A DNA stretch of 64,000 bases from Saprospira sp. CCB-QB6 (GTDB taxonomy: Bacteria; Bacteroidota; Bacteroidia; Chitinophagales; Saprospiraceae), in contig NZ_CP116808.1 in the NCBI RefSeq assembly GCF_028464065.1, positions 3,997,501-4,061,500 on the forward strand. The letters run 5' to 3'. Below, piece by piece: positions 16,731-25,166 of the stretch. The translations under genes and the position numbers were made by a program. A model generated the notes under the pieces. The model worked only from the letters and a program-made list of their open reading frames with translations, was not told the DNA's origin and did not search any database. How positions within the stretch are numbered: position 1 is the first letter of the stretch; each line of letters starts with the position of its first letter.

Positions 16731-17027
16731 CAGGCGGCGAAGCCGCCGCAGGCAAAGGCCAAATGAAAGCCCTGCCACTTCTATCCTTTGCTTTAATTTC
16801 TTGCTATTCTGCGTTATTTTTCTCCCCCATAGCTAGGGCTATGCCTTTAAAAAATGCCTTGACTAGCCTAAAATTTTTATCAAAGGATGGCCGAAGCGCA
16901 GAACTTCCATTCGGCCTAGGGGCCTGCAAGGGTGCCGCGCAGCGGCAGACCCAGCCAGCTTGCTGGCGCAGGGCCGAGCAGACCTGCGAGCCCTGCAAGG
17001 GCCCGGCCGCCGCAGGCGGCAGGCCCC
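16731..17027 (-). repeat. GC-rich hairpin-mosaic element, copy R7 (-), with the second 190 bp segment
   Basis: It ends GGCCCCAAAA at 17030. It contains the direct repeat 16745-16934. Just after it, GGTGCCGCGCAGCGGCAGACCC stands where R5 has GGTGGCCGCAGGCCAGACCC, so the flanks are constant and the hairpin is replaced. Confidence 0.9.
16745..16934. repeat. 190 bp direct repeat, right copy
   Basis: 188 of 190 positions match 13705-13894; the offset is 3,040 bp. The two copies bracket the imelysin/DUF4856 gene pair in direct orientation. Confidence 0.9.
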
Positions 17028-17174
17028 AAAAAATAAACAAAGGTCCAAGAAAAAACTTGAACCTTTTGCAGTTTTAGGGGAGGCCATAGATAATTGAAAA
17101 CAAAAGAAAGGCTAGGCTGTCCATTTTATCTGGAAACAATTCCTTATTTTGGAGAGAAATTAAAAGAAATCCTT

Positions 17175-18191
17175 ATGCCCATCAATAAAAATGCACTTTT
17201 ACGTTATCAGGTGCTCAATAGTTGTTTTGGAAATCCCCATCGCAAGTATTTTATTCAGGACCTCATAGATGCCGTGAATGAGGCATTGGCTGATGAGGGG
17301 ACAAAGGTGGGGCGTAGTCAGATTTATTGTGACATTAAGCATATGGAAAGCGAGTTGGGCTATCGGGCGCCAATTAAGCGCTTGCGCAAGGGGCATAAAG
17401 TATACATGCGTTATGATCCCATTGATTTCTCGATTCATAAAACGCCCTTGGGGCCCAAGGAAAATGCGCAATTGGAAGATGCTCTGAACATTTTGGAGCG
17501 CTTGGAAAGTTTTCAGGACTTTAATTGGTTGACAGAACTTTTGCCCAAGATGAAACAGAAGCTGGGGTATGCTCGTCCCGAGCAAGCGGCGATCATTTTT
17601 TTTGATGAAAATAAGGATTATCAGGGTTTAGAGCATTTGCGGCCTTTGTTTACAGCTATAAAAGAAAAATACTGCTTGTCGGTCTGTTATCAAAGTTTTG
17701 AAGAGGAGGCCAAAGAAGAGCAATTTACTTTTCATCCGCAGTTGCTCAAACAGTATAATAAGCGATGGTTTGTTTTTGGTCGGTCGGAACAGCAAGATTT
17801 TGATTACCGCAATTTGGCTTTAGATCGCATCCAAAAATTAGAGGAAAGTATTTTTCCGTACAAAAAAGTCGAGATAGATTGGGAAGAGGATTTCTTTAAA
17901 GATATTCTTGGGGTATCTCGAGATGAACATCAAAAAAAAGAGTTAATTCAGCTTTGGGTGGCTGCGGAGCAAGTGCCTTATACGGAAAGTAAGCCGATTC
18001 ATGCTTCTCAAAAACTGTTGGAGCGCCGAGCAGATGGAAGTATAGTAATTAGTTTGGAGTTGCAGCCCAATTATGAGCTACAACAACAACTTTTGATGGC
18101 TGCCGAAAAATACGTGGTTTTATCTCCAACCTCTTTAAGAAACTTATTGCAGCATCGCCTCCAAGAGGCAGTAGACCGCTACAAACAATAA
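17175..18191 (+). CDS. WYL-domain transcriptional regulator
   Basis: I use the ATG at 17175 (MPINKNALLRYQVL), giving 338 residues; the frame opens at a TTG at 17094. An N-terminal winged-helix region (about 5-75: FIQDLIDAVNEAL and SQIYCDIKHMESELGY) is followed by a WYL domain around 150-240. The WYL part includes KYCLSVCYQSF, FHPQLLKQYNKRWFVFGRSE and NLALDRIQKLEES, then a WCX-like C-terminus. WYL domains sense nucleic-acid-type ligands and often control DNA damage or defence genes. Here the regulator heads an operon with a TPR lipoprotein, a GNAT enzyme and a secreted protein (gaps of 10, 1 and 6 bp). Confidence 0.9.
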   Translation: MPINKNALLRYQVLNSCFGNPHRKYFIQDLIDAVNEALADEGTKVGRSQIYCDIKHMESELGYRAPIKRLRKGHKVYMRYDPIDFSIHKTPLGPKENAQLEDALNILERLESFQDFNWLTELLPKMKQKLGYARPEQAAIIFFDENKDYQGLEHLRPLFTAIKEKYCLSVCYQSFEEEAKEEQFTFHPQLLKQYNKRWFVFGRSEQQDFDYRNLALDRIQKLEESIFPYKKVEIDWEEDFFKDILGVSRDEHQKKELIQLWVAAEQVPYTESKPIHASQKLLERRADGSIVISLELQPNYELQQQLLMAAEKYVVLSPTSLRNLLQHRLQEAVDRYKQ

Positions 18192-18201
18192 ACTTAACCT
18201 T

Positions 18202-19044
18202 ATGCGATTATTTAGCTTTTTACTTTTAATTTTTGGCCTTAGCGCCTGCAATTTAGATTTGCCATCGGCAGACGGACCAAACTTTTCTAGCCTAGAATAC
18301 TTTTATCTAGCTCAAGAAAAACACAATCACGGCAAGTTTGATACAGCTTATGTCTTGTACACCGCTGCTATCGAAACGGCTCCTGAAGAACCCGAATTTT
18401 ACTATGAAAGGGGGCGAGTACTTTATGATATGGACCGCTACAAGGAGGCTTTAGCGGATTATGCTCAAGCAATTAAGTTAGAAGGGGGGCGGGCTAAGTA
18501 TTATCATGCGCAGGCGGTCATTTACGCCGAGCAACAACAATTTGATTTGGCACTGCCGGCTTTGCGAAAAGCCGTAGAAATCAATCCCGAAAACCCAAGT
18601 CTTCACTCACTTTTAGGCGACTTGCATTTACAGCAAGGAGATACCTTGGGAGCATTAGATGATTATCAGGCCTTTTTGCGTCTGCAACCTCAACGTCCCG
18701 ATTTTAGAGATAAGTTGGCCAATATTTACTACAGTTTGGGCAATATGAAAGGGGCTCGAAAAGAAGCCGAATTGGCCCTACGCATGGATGATAAGAATGC
18801 CAATTACTATTATACTTATGCACTTATTCTCAGCGAACAATCAGAAGACGCTCTGGCCTTGGATGCTTGTCGAAAAGCATTGAATTTAGATCCCACCCAA
18901 CGCGATTTCTATTATTTGGCCGCTGTTATGGCGCTCAATATGCAAGAAACCGAGGAGGCTTGTGGCTATTTGCAAAAAGCAGCAGATGCAGGGGATGAGG
19001 ATGCCGCTGAACTACAAGCAGAATACTGCGCTCAAAATTCTTAA
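18202..19044 (+). CDS. TPR-repeat lipoprotein
   Basis: The 280-residue product has a lipoprotein signal peptide ending LSAC (Cys16). The mature protein is about seven tetratricopeptide repeats of 34 residues, for example EFYYERGRVLYDMDRYKEAL and SLHSLLGDLHLQQGDTLGAL. These form a protein-binding superhelix, so this is likely a periplasm-facing scaffold. It starts 10 bp after the WYL regulator, and its stop lies 1 bp before the acetyltransferase ATG, so it is in one operon. The partner is unknown. Confidence 0.85.
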   Translation: MRLFSFLLLIFGLSACNLDLPSADGPNFSSLEYFYLAQEKHNHGKFDTAYVLYTAAIETAPEEPEFYYERGRVLYDMDRYKEALADYAQAIKLEGGRAKYYHAQAVIYAEQQQFDLALPALRKAVEINPENPSLHSLLGDLHLQQGDTLGALDDYQAFLRLQPQRPDFRDKLANIYYSLGNMKGARKEAELALRMDDKNANYYYTYALILSEQSEDALALDACRKALNLDPTQRDFYYLAAVMALNMQETEEACGYLQKAADAGDEDAAELQAEYCAQNS

Positions 19045-19045
19045 G

Positions 19046-20137
19046 ATGATTGTTTATAGACATATTCGACAAAGAGAAATGAGCAGTTTTTTGGCCCAGG
19101 ACCCCAGTTTTGCTGGGGCTGGGCCAATTGCTATTAGCCAAATTCGTGGCGCTTCTCATGCCGCAAACCCCCAAGCAGAAGCTGATGACGTTTTACTCGT
19201 TTTGGCGGAGGAAGATGGGCATTTAGTGGGCTATTTGGGGGCGCTGCCCAATCGTTTGCAGGGAAAAGTAGGAGAGGAGCGCTTTGCTTGGCTGTCCTGC
19301 CTTTGGATTGATCCTAATATGCGGGGAAGAGGTTTAGCTAAATCGCTTTTGGAACAAATGTATACCGCTTGGTCGGGCCGTCTAGTGATTACGGAATTTA
19401 CTCCCGCAGCCAAAGGACTCTACGACAAAAGTGGCTATTTCCAAGATTTAGCTCAACTCAAGGGCCTTCGCGTTTATTTGTATAGCCCTCTAGCCAAGGT
19501 GCTGCCCAAAAAAGATCCCGAAAAATGGCGAGCGTATTTGCCCATTTTCAATTTGCTAGAACAATTGTCTTTTGCACCCCAAAATATGCGAATGCTCTTT
19601 TTGGCCAAAGGAAAATATCGCTGCGAATCAGACGAAAAATGGCGATCCGAATCCAATAACCTATTGAGCGAGCCAAAAGAGGGCTTTCTTCGTGGCTCCA
19701 AAGATTTGGAGTGGATATTAAATTATCCTTGGCTGCAAGAAGGGCCAGAAGATGAGGCTTCCCAACGCTATTATTTCTCCAGCAAAGCCAAAAGTCTGGA
19801 TAATGGCTATCTCTATTTTTATGAGGGCCAAACTCTAAAAGCAGTAGTTTTGTATTTGTTGCGAGACGGTCATCTGCGCCTGCCTTATGTCTTTATGCCC
19901 AAGGCTGATGCTAAGGAGCTCATTCGCGCACTGCTATTTTGGATGCGCCAAAAACGAGTAATTTATCTGACCACTTATCAAGAACAGCTCGTTGCGGCTT
20001 TACAGGCCAATAAATGGCCATTTTTAGGCCGGCGCCCCCAAGTAAGACATTACATTATTACACATCCTTTAGCCGAAACCTTGGGGGGAAGGCCTTTTTC
20101 TATTCAGGATGGCGATGGCGATGCCGCTTTTACTTAA
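19046..20137 (+). CDS. GNAT family N-acetyltransferase
   Basis: The start is the ATG at 19046 (MIVYRHIRQREM), 1 bp after the previous stop; the frame continues upstream inside that gene only by chance. The product has 363 residues. The N-terminal half is a GNAT domain: VGYLGALPNRL (strand 4), CLWIDPNMRGRGLAKSLLEQ (the acetyl-CoA pyrophosphate-binding loop RGRGLA) and FTPAAKGLYDKSGYF. The C-terminal 190 residues (with DLEWILNYPWL and GYLYFYEGQTLKAVVLYLLR) resemble a second, degenerate acyltransferase domain lacking the RxxGxG loop. Substrate unknown. Confidence 0.85.
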   Translation: MIVYRHIRQREMSSFLAQDPSFAGAGPIAISQIRGASHAANPQAEADDVLLVLAEEDGHLVGYLGALPNRLQGKVGEERFAWLSCLWIDPNMRGRGLAKSLLEQMYTAWSGRLVITEFTPAAKGLYDKSGYFQDLAQLKGLRVYLYSPLAKVLPKKDPEKWRAYLPIFNLLEQLSFAPQNMRMLFLAKGKYRCESDEKWRSESNNLLSEPKEGFLRGSKDLEWILNYPWLQEGPEDEASQRYYFSSKAKSLDNGYLYFYEGQTLKAVVLYLLRDGHLRLPYVFMPKADAKELIRALLFWMRQKRVIYLTTYQEQLVAALQANKWPFLGRRPQVRHYIITHPLAETLGGRPFSIQDGDGDAAFT

Positions 20138-20143
20138 AATTAT

Positions 20144-20725
20144 ATGCGTTTTTGTTTTTTACTCCTTTTTTTCATGAGCAGCTTTGGCCTAAAAGCGCAA
20201 ATTCAGCTGGGTTATAAGTTGCAATTAGGCCTCAATTTATACAATTGCCAAAAGATGGGCCTCGATCAACGCTATCAAAAAAATGATAGTGAGGGGCAAA
20301 TCCTAAACTTGCTGCCTTCTCTAGGTCTTGGGCTTTGGTTGGGCAATGCCCGCCGCCTCAGCCTCGAACTCGATGGCCAGATAGAATTTTTGCCTTTTCA
20401 CCTCAATACTGCAGAATATAAAGGGATGGGCGCCTGGCAAACTCCCGTTTCCTTTCGACTCGCTTTTCCCCTTTGGCGCCAACACAGTATGGCCTGGCGC
20501 TGCTCTTTAGCCGCTGGCCAAATTTGGCAACAAGCAGGTGTTTTTTCAGCTTCACCCACAGCTATTTCCCAGCAGCATTTAGTCGAATTGAGCAGTGACT
20601 TGGCCGCAATTAGCACAAAAAGCGATCAAATTCGAGCCCTAGGCCTCTTCTTTCGCTATCATTGGAGAGGCGAACTAAACGGTTTTCAACTAGGCCTCCG
20701 CTTAGATTGGGGGAATTCTTTTTAG
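20144..20725 (+). CDS. Secreted outer-membrane-like beta-barrel protein
   Basis: The 193-residue protein has a signal peptide (MRFCFLLLFFMSSFGLKAQ) followed by alternating amphipathic beta strands such as LGYKLQLGLNLY, ARRLSLELDGQIEFLPF and LGLRLDWGNSF. The last residue is Phe, as in outer membrane barrel proteins. I interpret it as a small porin-like barrel. It begins 6 bp after the GNAT gene and ends the operon. Confidence 0.75.
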   Translation: MRFCFLLLFFMSSFGLKAQIQLGYKLQLGLNLYNCQKMGLDQRYQKNDSEGQILNLLPSLGLGLWLGNARRLSLELDGQIEFLPFHLNTAEYKGMGAWQTPVSFRLAFPLWRQHSMAWRCSLAAGQIWQQAGVFSASPTAISQQHLVELSSDLAAISTKSDQIRALGLFFRYHWRGELNGFQLGLRLDWGNSF

Positions 20726-20746
20726 TCCCTCAACTTTTTCTTGCAA
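20721..20746 (+). repeat. Short dispersed motif TAGTCCCTCAACTTTTTCTT, copy 1
   Basis: It overlaps the stop region of the outer-membrane-like gene, with GGGGGAATT just before it. Related copies lie at 20971 and 21221. Confidence 0.6.
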
Positions 20747-20785
20747 ATAATAGGCACTTTCTTGTTTAAGGGAGTGCCTATTATT
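20746..20785 (+). terminator. Long stem-loop after the WYL operon
   Basis: AATAATAGGCACT pairs perfectly with AGTGCCTATTATT around a 14-base loop. No proper T-run follows, so it could be a processing or stabilising hairpin rather than an intrinsic terminator. Confidence 0.6.
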
Positions 20786-20799
20786 CTATAGAAGGATTT

Positions 20800-20932
20800 G
20801 GGGCCCGCGGCCGGCTAGGCTTTGCCTAGGTCGGCCGCCGCTATGCTGCGGGGCTCGCAGGTCTGCTCGGCCCTTCGCTGCCTATCGCCAGCTCGGTCTG
20901 GCCTTCGGCCACCCGCTCCGCAGCGCTGGGCC
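20800..20932 (+). repeat. GC-rich hairpin-mosaic element, copy R8 (+)
   Basis: It starts TTTGGGGCCC. The first hairpin is unusually long: CGGCCGGCTAGGC, loop, then GCCTAGGTCGGCCG. It ends CAGCGCTGGGCC rather than CATCGCTAGGCC, with matching changes in the GCTATG block. Confidence 0.9.
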
Positions 20933-20970
20933 AAAAAAGGCTTGGCCCTCTGGGGGAATTGTAGTGTTAT

Positions 20971-20994
20971 TTGGTCCCTCAGCTTTTTCTTGCA
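20971..20994 (+). repeat. Short dispersed motif, copy 2
   Basis: TTGGTCCCTCAGCTTTTTCT then TGCA; it matches copy 1 at all but a few positions and also has GGGGGAATT about 15 bp upstream. Confidence 0.6.
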
Positions 20995-21220
20995 GTTTTG
21001 TGGGCGAAAAAGTAGTACAAACACTAGTAAACAAAATGGCTTTATATAGTTGATTTATCTAACAGATAATTAAGGGTTTAGCGATAGAAATAGCGACGAA
21101 CAGTAAGTTTTAGCCTTTTATCCAGAATCAATCGCTATTTTGACTTCACCTTCATCTAAAGCTTAGCCCTAAATAATTTGTAGAAAAGGACTTAGCTTGT
21201 TTTTTAGTACTAAGCTACTA

Positions 21221-21240
21221 TTAGTCCCTCAACTTTTCCC
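21221..21240 (+). repeat. Short dispersed motif, copy 3
   Basis: TTAGTCCCTCAACTTTTCCC, directly after the AT-rich stem TTAGTACTAA; more diverged at its 3' side. Confidence 0.55.
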
Positions 21241-21380
21241 TACGAACTTACGGGGAGATGATGTAAACGAAAATTTTAAAGTCATTTATGAGCGTCGTAT
21301 AAGGCGGGTAGCGTTATGCTAGCTAAAATCAAGAATATTATTTGGTCAACAGGCTGAGAGTGGGAGAGAGGTCCAACTAA

Positions 21381-21411
21381 AAAAGCGAATGCCGTTAGGG
21401 CATTCGCTTTT
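21381..21411 (-). terminator. Terminator of the MBL-fold gene
   Basis: AAAAGCGAATGCC, loop GTTA, GGGCATTCGCTTTT; on the minus strand the stem is followed by TTTTTTAG. Confidence 0.85.
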
Positions 21412-21438
21412 AAATTTTATTCCAATACGTTTTCCAGG

Positions 21439-22227
21439 CTAAAATGAAAAGGAAGCTCCATCTTTAGGAATAATCAATTGGGAAGAGAATCCTTGCTCTT
21501 CCGCAAATTGACGCAATTCTTTTCGACTCAATACACAATGGGCCAAAGCTTCCAAATGTATGGCTACCAATTTACTCTTGGGCAACAGTTGATGGATTTT
21601 TGCAATTTCTTCTTTCCCCATAATGATTGCCCCCAACGCAGCATCCGCCAAACGAGCAGCCCCCGCATTGATTACAACACAATCAGGAGCCAAACGCTTC
21701 AAATCTGCTTCCACTTCCTGGGTCAAAATAGTGTCTCCCAAAAAATAAATAGAGGCTTGTCCCTCTGCCTGAAGATAATAGCCAGAACTTTCCCCTAGAA
21801 ATTTGGCCAGCTCTGGAATAGAATAGGCCAAATCACTACCATGCTGCCCCTTAGTCCGTTCAATCTGGACATTGCCTATCGATAATTTGTGCTCTATAAC
21901 CTCCGTTTTTTGAAATCCTTGGGCCTGAAGCTTGGCCGCATCTTCTTCATTCTGAAGATAAACGGTTTTATTTTTATCTATGAGCCTCGCTGCGGCCTCA
22001 TCCCAATGGTCAGGATGCAAATGAGTCAATAAAACAGTATCGGCAGCCACAAGCTTTTCAACAGAAAGAGCTAAATCTACAGTGGGATTAGGAATCTCTG
22101 AGTTGACTGTGCCTGGAAAGCAACCAAGAGCGCCCTTCTCTGCAAACATAGGATCTATTAAAAAACTTTGCCCCCCATAATTCAAATAAACGCTGGCATT
22201 CCGCACAAACAAAAACTGATTTGACAT
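21439..22227 (-). CDS. Metallo-beta-lactamase-fold hydrolase (UlaG-like)
   Basis: The start is the ATG at 22227 (MSNQFLFVRN), 262 residues; the frame to 22269 needs TTG. The metal-binding HxHxDH motif is THLHPDHWD (His69, His71, Asp73, His74). Further ligands are expected in TKGQHGSD and LGDTIL (Asp), and a late His in LVAIHLEALAHC. The short beta-lactamase-like layout matches the UlaG/L-ascorbate-6-phosphate lactonase-like group of general hydrolases; the substrate is unknown. The AraC regulator lies 76 bp upstream on the same strand and may control it. Confidence 0.85.
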   Translation of the reverse strand: MSNQFLFVRNASVYLNYGGQSFLIDPMFAEKGALGCFPGTVNSEIPNPTVDLALSVEKLVAADTVLLTHLHPDHWDEAAARLIDKNKTVYLQNEEDAAKLQAQGFQKTEVIEHKLSIGNVQIERTKGQHGSDLAYSIPELAKFLGESSGYYLQAEGQASIYFLGDTILTQEVEADLKRLAPDCVVINAGAARLADAALGAIIMGKEEIAKIHQLLPKSKLVAIHLEALAHCVLSRKELRQFAEEQGFSSQLIIPKDGASFSF

Positions 22228-22303
22228 TCTTCTAGAGTTTTTTTCGATGAAATAATTTCGATAAGGCAAAATTATTCCCTTTAGCTCTCAAGCAACTACC
22301 TTC

Positions 22304-23188
22304 CTAGCTCGAAAGACTACCATTTTGATAAGCAGCCAAAAAGTCTGAGCTTTTTTGCCCCGTTTGCGCCTTGAAAAAACGCATCAAATGATTGGGCTCT
22401 GAATACCCTAAAGCATAAGCAATCTCGCTAAGGCTTTTTTCTGGATGATAAATCAACTCTAATTTAATTTCTGCCAGCAATCGCTGCTTGATTAACGCAC
22501 TGGCCGTTTGACCAAAAGTTGTTTTGGCTAGTTTGTTTAAACTAATTCGACTCAAACCCAAAAGTTGCGCATAATCTTCTACTCGCTGCTTTTCTCGAAT
22601 ATGTAGCTCTAATAAGCGCTTAAATTCATAAGCCAATTGCTTGCCCTCAGTAGTAAATGCCAGCTGATAATGTACCGCATAATCTCGATTTATCCGCTCC
22701 AATAAATAATAAATCAAAGAGCGAATAATATGAGCACTATTCGTCAATGGATGAAGCAATTCCTTTTTTATCTCTTCCAAAAAGAAGAACAAGGGCTCCA
22801 AAGCTCCAGCAGCTAAAGGCAAATACAAAGGCTGCTCCCGCTGATAGAAATAAAGTAGCTTATAAGTAAATAACTGATCGGCAAAGAACTCATGCAAAAA
22901 CTCTTCTTTGAAAAAGAGCACTTTAAATTTTAATTCCTCTGCCTGAATTTCCCAACGCCTAAGCTGAAAGGCAGAAATAAAAACGAGGCAATTGTCTTGC
23001 AACACAATTTGTTGGTCTCCTAAATATAAGGTTCCTTGAGCCCGCTCAAAGAAAAGGATCTCAAAACAATCGCCTCGATGGGGCTGAGCAAAGAAATAGG
23101 GATGCAAAGCCGCTAATTGCTCCTCATTAAGTACATTGAGCATAAAATCCACCCCGCAAGCGGTTTTATTAAATTTCATTAGCTGCAT
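22304..23188 (-). CDS. AraC family transcriptional regulator
   Basis: The start is set at the ATG at 23188 (MQLMKFNKTACG), about 294 residues; a second ATG three codons later is possible, and the frame to 23254 needs TTG and would overlap the gene upstream. The N-terminal part looks like a cupin-type sensor (PHRGDCFEILFFERAQGTLY). The C-terminal 100 residues carry two helix-turn-helix units: YAQLLGLSRISLNKLAKTTF and SLSEIAYALGYSEPNHLMRF, with the typical LGYSEPNHLMRFFK recognition segment. It lies between the acyl-CoA dehydrogenase and the MBL hydrolase on one strand and may regulate either. Confidence 0.9.
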   Translation of the reverse strand: MQLMKFNKTACGVDFMLNVLNEEQLAALHPYFFAQPHRGDCFEILFFERAQGTLYLGDQQIVLQDNCLVFISAFQLRRWEIQAEELKFKVLFFKEEFLHEFFADQLFTYKLLYFYQREQPLYLPLAAGALEPLFFFLEEIKKELLHPLTNSAHIIRSLIYYLLERINRDYAVHYQLAFTTEGKQLAYEFKRLLELHIREKQRVEDYAQLLGLSRISLNKLAKTTFGQTASALIKQRLLAEIKLELIYHPEKSLSEIAYALGYSEPNHLMRFFKAQTGQKSSDFLAAYQNGSLSS

Positions 23189-23241
23189 GGCTCCCTTCTT
23201 TTTATTCTCTACATCAAATGGCCCAATAGATAGTTGTCTCT

Positions 23242-24924
23242 CTAAAACTCCCAAGCCAAAAGCTCAGCAATTTCTGCGCGACTCGGAAGATACTGCTCTC
23301 GATAAGCCTGAGCCAATAATAATTCTTCCTCATAATAACGCAAGGCCAAGGCTTGATAATCAGTTTGCATAAGGCTAGTCTGCTCGGCAATACAGGCCCA
23401 TTGGAAGTAATAACTCAAACGCTCAAAGAGCTGTTTGGCCCCCAATTGAATTTGGTCCATATCGGTGGTCTCACTTAAGGCAAATAACCGCTTTTTAAGC
23501 TGATCGAAATCCGAACTTAGGGCCGTTGCCGCTTGCTCTCTTAACTGCTCTTCTACAAAGGCCGATAATAAAGGCAATCCCTTGCTCTTCTGACTGGCCC
23601 GCAACATATCTAAAATCATGATGTTGCCAGCACCTTCCCAAATGGGCAAAACCATAATGTCCCGAATGACTTTGGGCATAACGCCATCTTCAATATAGCC
23701 CAATCCACCCATCAATTCCATACTTTCCCTGGCCACATAAACGCCCTGCTCTGCTGTAGCTTTTTTAATCATGGGGGTTAAGAAGCGCAACCACTCTTTG
23801 GCCGTAGCATCTCCCGCTTCTGATTGGTCCAATAAGCTAATGGCTTTCCAACAGCTGTAAAATTGCCCCTGATGAAGACTGCCCAATTCCCAGAACTTCA
23901 TACGCACCAAAGCATGCTCTAGCAATTCTTTCCCAAAGGTGTTTCGATAAGCCGCAAACTGATAGGCTTCTATTAAGGCTCTGCGCAAGCCCGAAATAGC
24001 CGCTACCGAGTTATACAAACGAGAAAGATTGATCATATCGGTCATGATCTTGAAGCCCGCATCCTCTGCGCCGATGAGCTTGGCCCAACTGCCCTGCAAA
24101 AGATATTCGCCACTAGCCATAGAACGCGTACCCAATTTATCTTTAAGCCGTATGAGGTCCATATTGTTAGCACTGCCGTCTGGCCGCTGCGGCTCTAAAA
24201 GAAAAATACCCAAACCTCTGGTGCCCTTTTCTAAGGGACCCGTCCGTGCTAAGGCAAAAATGATCTCTGCGCTGGCATTACTGCAAAACCATTTCTCGCC
24301 CTCTAAGGACCAATATCCATTATCTAAGGGACTAGCCTTGACTAAATTGGCCCCCACATCCGAACCACCCGCTTTTTCGGTCAAAAACATGGCGCCTGTA
24401 TAGAAATCCTTGGGCTCATCGGTATAAATTCTAGGCAATAGCCTTGCTTTGTCTTCTTCTGAAGCATACTTATCGATCAACAAGGCGACACCATCGGTCA
24501 TACACAAGGGACAATACAAACCGCTTTCACTCATAGCATACAGATAGCCCAAGGCAAAGCCCAAACGATGCCGCTGCCCCGCATAACGCTCCCTAAATTC
24601 AGGGGCCCACTTTAAGCGAAACATACCCGAATGTACGGCTATGGCTTTGAGCTCTTCATAAGCAGGATGAAAGTCTACCTGATTGATGGTTTCTCCTAAA
24701 TAGTTGCGCTTGCGCAACTTCGGCCCATTTTTATCCGCCGCTAAGGATAAGTCATTCATCACCCCAGCCGCTAAGCGACCCAATTGCGTTAAAGCATCCG
24801 ATTGCTCAGAAAGGACTTTGGCTGGTAAATGTGCATGTAGATAGTCCTGTAACAGCTTATCCGATTGAAAGTAGTTTTGACTAAGTCTATGCCCCTGAGG
24901 CAAGACGCGATTCTCTTTTTGCAT
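23242..24924 (-). CDS. Acyl-CoA dehydrogenase, AidB-like subfamily
   Basis: The start is the ATG at 24924 (MQKENRVLPQGHRL), giving 560 residues. The frame extends to 25212 only through element R9 and the end of the aminotransferase gene. The FAD-dependent acyl-CoA dehydrogenase fold is shown by AMFLTEKAGGSDVGANLVKA (substrate/FAD loop), WSLEGEKWFCSNASAEIIFA, and the C-terminal ELMGGLGYIEDGVMPKVIRD and VLPIWEGAGNIMILDMLRAS. The TEKxGGSDV and PIWEGxGN patterns and the long N-terminal helical part match AidB-like members, whose substrate is often unknown. It is followed 53 bp later by the AraC regulator. Confidence 0.88.
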   Translation of the reverse strand: MQKENRVLPQGHRLSQNYFQSDKLLQDYLHAHLPAKVLSEQSDALTQLGRLAAGVMNDLSLAADKNGPKLRKRNYLGETINQVDFHPAYEELKAIAVHSGMFRLKWAPEFRERYAGQRHRLGFALGYLYAMSESGLYCPLCMTDGVALLIDKYASEEDKARLLPRIYTDEPKDFYTGAMFLTEKAGGSDVGANLVKASPLDNGYWSLEGEKWFCSNASAEIIFALARTGPLEKGTRGLGIFLLEPQRPDGSANNMDLIRLKDKLGTRSMASGEYLLQGSWAKLIGAEDAGFKIMTDMINLSRLYNSVAAISGLRRALIEAYQFAAYRNTFGKELLEHALVRMKFWELGSLHQGQFYSCWKAISLLDQSEAGDATAKEWLRFLTPMIKKATAEQGVYVARESMELMGGLGYIEDGVMPKVIRDIMVLPIWEGAGNIMILDMLRASQKSKGLPLLSAFVEEQLREQAATALSSDFDQLKKRLFALSETTDMDQIQLGAKQLFERLSYYFQWACIAEQTSLMQTDYQALALRYYEEELLLAQAYREQYLPSRAEIAELLAWEF

Positions 24925-24965
24925 AGTTGATGGAATAAAAGTATGAGGGATTTTTTGGATACCTA

Positions 24966-25104
24966 CAGGGCGCGAAGCGCCCGCAGGCTGAGCGCTGCGG
25001 AGCGGGTGGCCGAAGGCCAGACCGAGCTGCCGATAGGCAGCGATGGGCCGAGCAAACCTGCGAGCCCCGAAGCATAGCGACCCGCCTTTAGGCGGGACAG
25101 CCCC
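24966..25104 (-). repeat. GC-rich hairpin-mosaic element, copy R9 (-)
   Basis: It ends GCCCCAAAA on the plus strand. Positions 24980-25086 are an exact 107 bp inverted copy of 26509-26615 in R10. Outside this block the copies differ: loop TAAA against CTAC in the first hairpin, and terminal hairpin GCGCTTCGCGC against GGGCCCAAGGGCCC. Confidence 0.92.
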
Positions 25105-25117
25105 AAAATATAAAGAA

Positions 25118-25149
25118 AAGCGCCTAACTAGTGAACTAGCTTGGCGCTT
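25118..25149 (-). terminator. Terminator of the ornithine aminotransferase gene
   Basis: On the minus strand AAGCGCC...GGCGCTT with an inner ACTAG stem, followed by TTTTCTTTATATTT. Confidence 0.8.
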
Positions 25150-25166
25150 CATATAGCTATCTGGAC

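Larger units (their letters stand above)
20933..21380. other. Gene-free spacer with repeats of a short motif
   Basis: About 450 bp between convergent operons. It holds two further copies of the GTCCCTCARCTTTT motif and an inverted pair around TTAGTACTAA (about 21206). I see no open frame with normal codon use. It may be decayed mobile DNA or an unknown RNA. Confidence 0.5.
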
